A stretch of DNA of 24,272 nucleotides from contig JAKQFZ010000114.1 in NCBI GenBank assembly GCA_029558215.1, positions 1 to 24,272 of the forward strand, in the 5' to 3' direction. A model generated the notes under the pieces. That model had not been told where the DNA came from. It ran no database searches and saw only the letters and a program-made list of their open reading frames with translations. The DNA comes from Candidatus Omnitrophota bacterium. Its GTDB lineage: Bacteria > Hinthialibacterota > Hinthialibacteria > JAKQFZ01. Positions 23,377 through 24,272 of this stretch are shown here, piece by piece; the first letter of the stretch is position 1, and every line of letters begins with the position of its first letter. A program made the translations under genes and the position numbers.

Positions 23377-24072
23377 ATGGCACGATCGATCCTGCGCGGC
23401 AAGAATGTCCTGGTGACAGCGGGCTCAACAAGGGCACCCATTGATGCGGTGCGGTTCATCTCCAATCGATCATCAGGAAGACTGGCAACAGAGATTGCCT
23501 ATGAACTGCTGAGGCGCGGCGCTACGGTCACTTTTCTGCACGGAATCGGAAGTGAGACCCCGCAAGAGCATGCCACCCCGATACAGAAACGCCATCTCAA
23601 CACTGTTGCAGTCGAATCGTTTGACGAGCTTCATCATTCGGTTCCAACTCTTATGAACGCCACTCGTTTTGATTGTGTCATCCACGCGATGGCCGTGTTG
23701 GACTATCTTCCCACTGAGAAGATTCCAGGAAAGATCAAATCAGGAAGGCGCGAACTGATTCTGAAGCTGGCACCCGCCCCGAAAATTCTGCCTCTGTTCC
23801 GAATGTACGCTCCCAATGCTTTTCTGGTTGGTTTCAAGTTGGAAGTAGACGTCTCCACGGAAGAACTCTGCCAGCGTGCGCATAAACTGATTGAACAAGC
23901 AGGAGCGGATATGGTTGTTGCAAATCTGATGCCGTCGGAGAAACCCGATCTGCATACAGCGTATCTCGTTCATCCCAACGTTGCCCATAGCGTAAACGTC
24001 CCAGAGGAAATCGTTGGCAAGAAACAGATCGCCTGGACTGTTGTGGAAGAGGTCACAAAAGCAATAACCTGA
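23377..24072 (+). CDS. coaB: Phosphopantothenate-cysteine ligase (stand-alone CoaB)
   Basis: A 231-aa CoaB that condenses 4'-phosphopantothenate with cysteine using a nucleotide triphosphate, a step of coenzyme A synthesis. The signature GSTRAPIDAVRFISNRSSG (16-34) binds nucleotide and phosphopantothenate. The HAMAVLDYLP (103-112) and GKIKSGRRELILKLAPAPK (118-136) segments match the stand-alone type known from streptococci better than the C-terminal half of fused Dfp/CoaBC. A GGxNAADFxP-type pattern typical of fused Dfp is absent. The ATG is preceded by AGGAGG at 23365-23370. It is followed after 64 bp by coaC, so the two halves of the usual fusion are separate and in reversed order. Confidence 0.9.
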   Translation: MARSILRGKNVLVTAGSTRAPIDAVRFISNRSSGRLATEIAYELLRRGATVTFLHGIGSETPQEHATPIQKRHLNTVAVESFDELHHSVPTLMNATRFDCVIHAMAVLDYLPTEKIPGKIKSGRRELILKLAPAPKILPLFRMYAPNAFLVGFKLEVDVSTEELCQRAHKLIEQAGADMVVANLMPSEKPDLHTAYLVHPNVAHSVNVPEEIVGKKQIAWTVVEEVTKAIT

Positions 24073-24136
24073 CCGCACCTTTGAATGGTGTCTGATTCTT
24101 GCACTTACAGGAGGAGTTCGCCTAAAGGAAGAGATG

Positions 24137-24272
24137 ATGTCTACTGAAATCACAAACAGCCATATCCTCTATGGTGTCACAGGCAGTATCGCAGCGTTCA
24201 AAGCCGCCTCAATTGTGCGGCTCCTTCGCAGTGCGGGAGCCGAGGTTCGTACCATCATGACGCAGAATGCGC
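24137..24272 (+). CDS. coaC: Phosphopantothenoylcysteine decarboxylase CoaC, 5' part (runs off window)
   Basis: The first ~45 residues of a flavoprotein decarboxylase are visible. ILYGVTGSIAAFKAASIVRL and LLRSAGAEVRTIMTQNA form the FMN-binding Rossmann start typical of CoaC and the flavoprotein family, which turns phosphopantothenoylcysteine into phosphopantetheine. There are two consecutive ATG codons (24134 and 24137); the second has better spacing to AAGGA at 24125-24129. A second strong AGGAGG at 24109-24114 is too far upstream for either start and precedes no gene I can see. The gene continues beyond the right edge. Its place directly after coaB supports the coaB-coaC assignment over other members of this flavoprotein family such as UbiX-type enzymes. 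Confidence 0.85.
   Translation, partial: MSTEITNSHILYGVTGSIAAFKAASIVRLLRSAGAEVRTIMTQNA

Noticed and set aside
1..24272. CRISPR arrays, tRNA/rRNA genes, transposases, phage or defence-system genes
   Set aside because: Read on both strands; no regularly spaced repeats, no tRNA-like cloverleaf, no integrase/transposase or nuclease-helicase set was seen, so no undescribed defence or mobile system is claimed.

Overview
The window is an ordinary-looking, gene-dense bacterial chromosome segment of moderate GC content. It has no rRNA, tRNA, CRISPR array, transposase or phage gene that I can see. The gene mix suggests an uncultured, Gram-negative-type heterotroph from a lineage such as Sumerlaeota, Hydrogenedentota or a PVC/FCB relative. 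The clues are a single type II-secretion-like pseudopilin, a Tat-exported DUF4159 protein, a URO-D-family methyltransferase-like protein, a threonine-type sulfatase homologue, and large secreted glycoside hydrolases. That placement is an inference from gene style and is weak. The PTATP-rich linker of one lipoprotein would also fit Chloroflexota.

Layout. 1-1031 (+): 3' end of a thymidylate-synthase-like gene, then a nitroreductase. 1122-3947 (-): a GH4 NAD-dependent glycosidase followed by an AGCS Na+/amino-acid symporter, with a good promoter just upstream. 3948-4259 is non-coding and holds a 73-bp palindromic element. 4260-6841 (-): a URO-D-family protein translationally coupled (GTGA overlap) to a PA14-domain membrane protein. 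6956-12232 (-): a purine cluster purC-purE-purS-purL-purQ covering FGAM synthesis, CAIR formation and SAICAR formation; purS is a tandem double-domain protein overlapping purL. 12408-13145 (-): an exported metallo-beta-lactamase-fold hydrolase. 13248-17141 (-): a 1297-aa lipoprotein with a clan-A glycosidase-like barrel and a CBM9-like C terminus. 17391-20120 (+): a secreted GH78 alpha-L-rhamnosidase, divergent from the lipoprotein. 20145-20924 (-): Tat-exported DUF4159 protein. 21091-21741 (-): pseudopilin. 21989-23356 (+): sulfatase-like lipoprotein. 23377-24272 (+): separate coaB and the start of coaC.

The purine and coenzyme A genes are housekeeping. The GH4, GH78, clan-A-like lipoprotein and sulfatase-like genes point to use of plant- or algal-type polysaccharides or host glycans at the cell surface. 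Several intergenic regions carry sigma70-like promoters of the form TTGACN or TAGACA, about 17 bp, then TAYNNT, so most short gene groups probably have their own promoter.

I found no convincing undescribed multi-gene system. The most useful leads are the unusual clan-A/CBM9 lipoprotein paired with GH78, the tandem PurS split from PurL, the 73-bp double-hairpin element, the paired hairpins between purE and purS, and active-site substitutions in the URO-D and sulfatase homologues.
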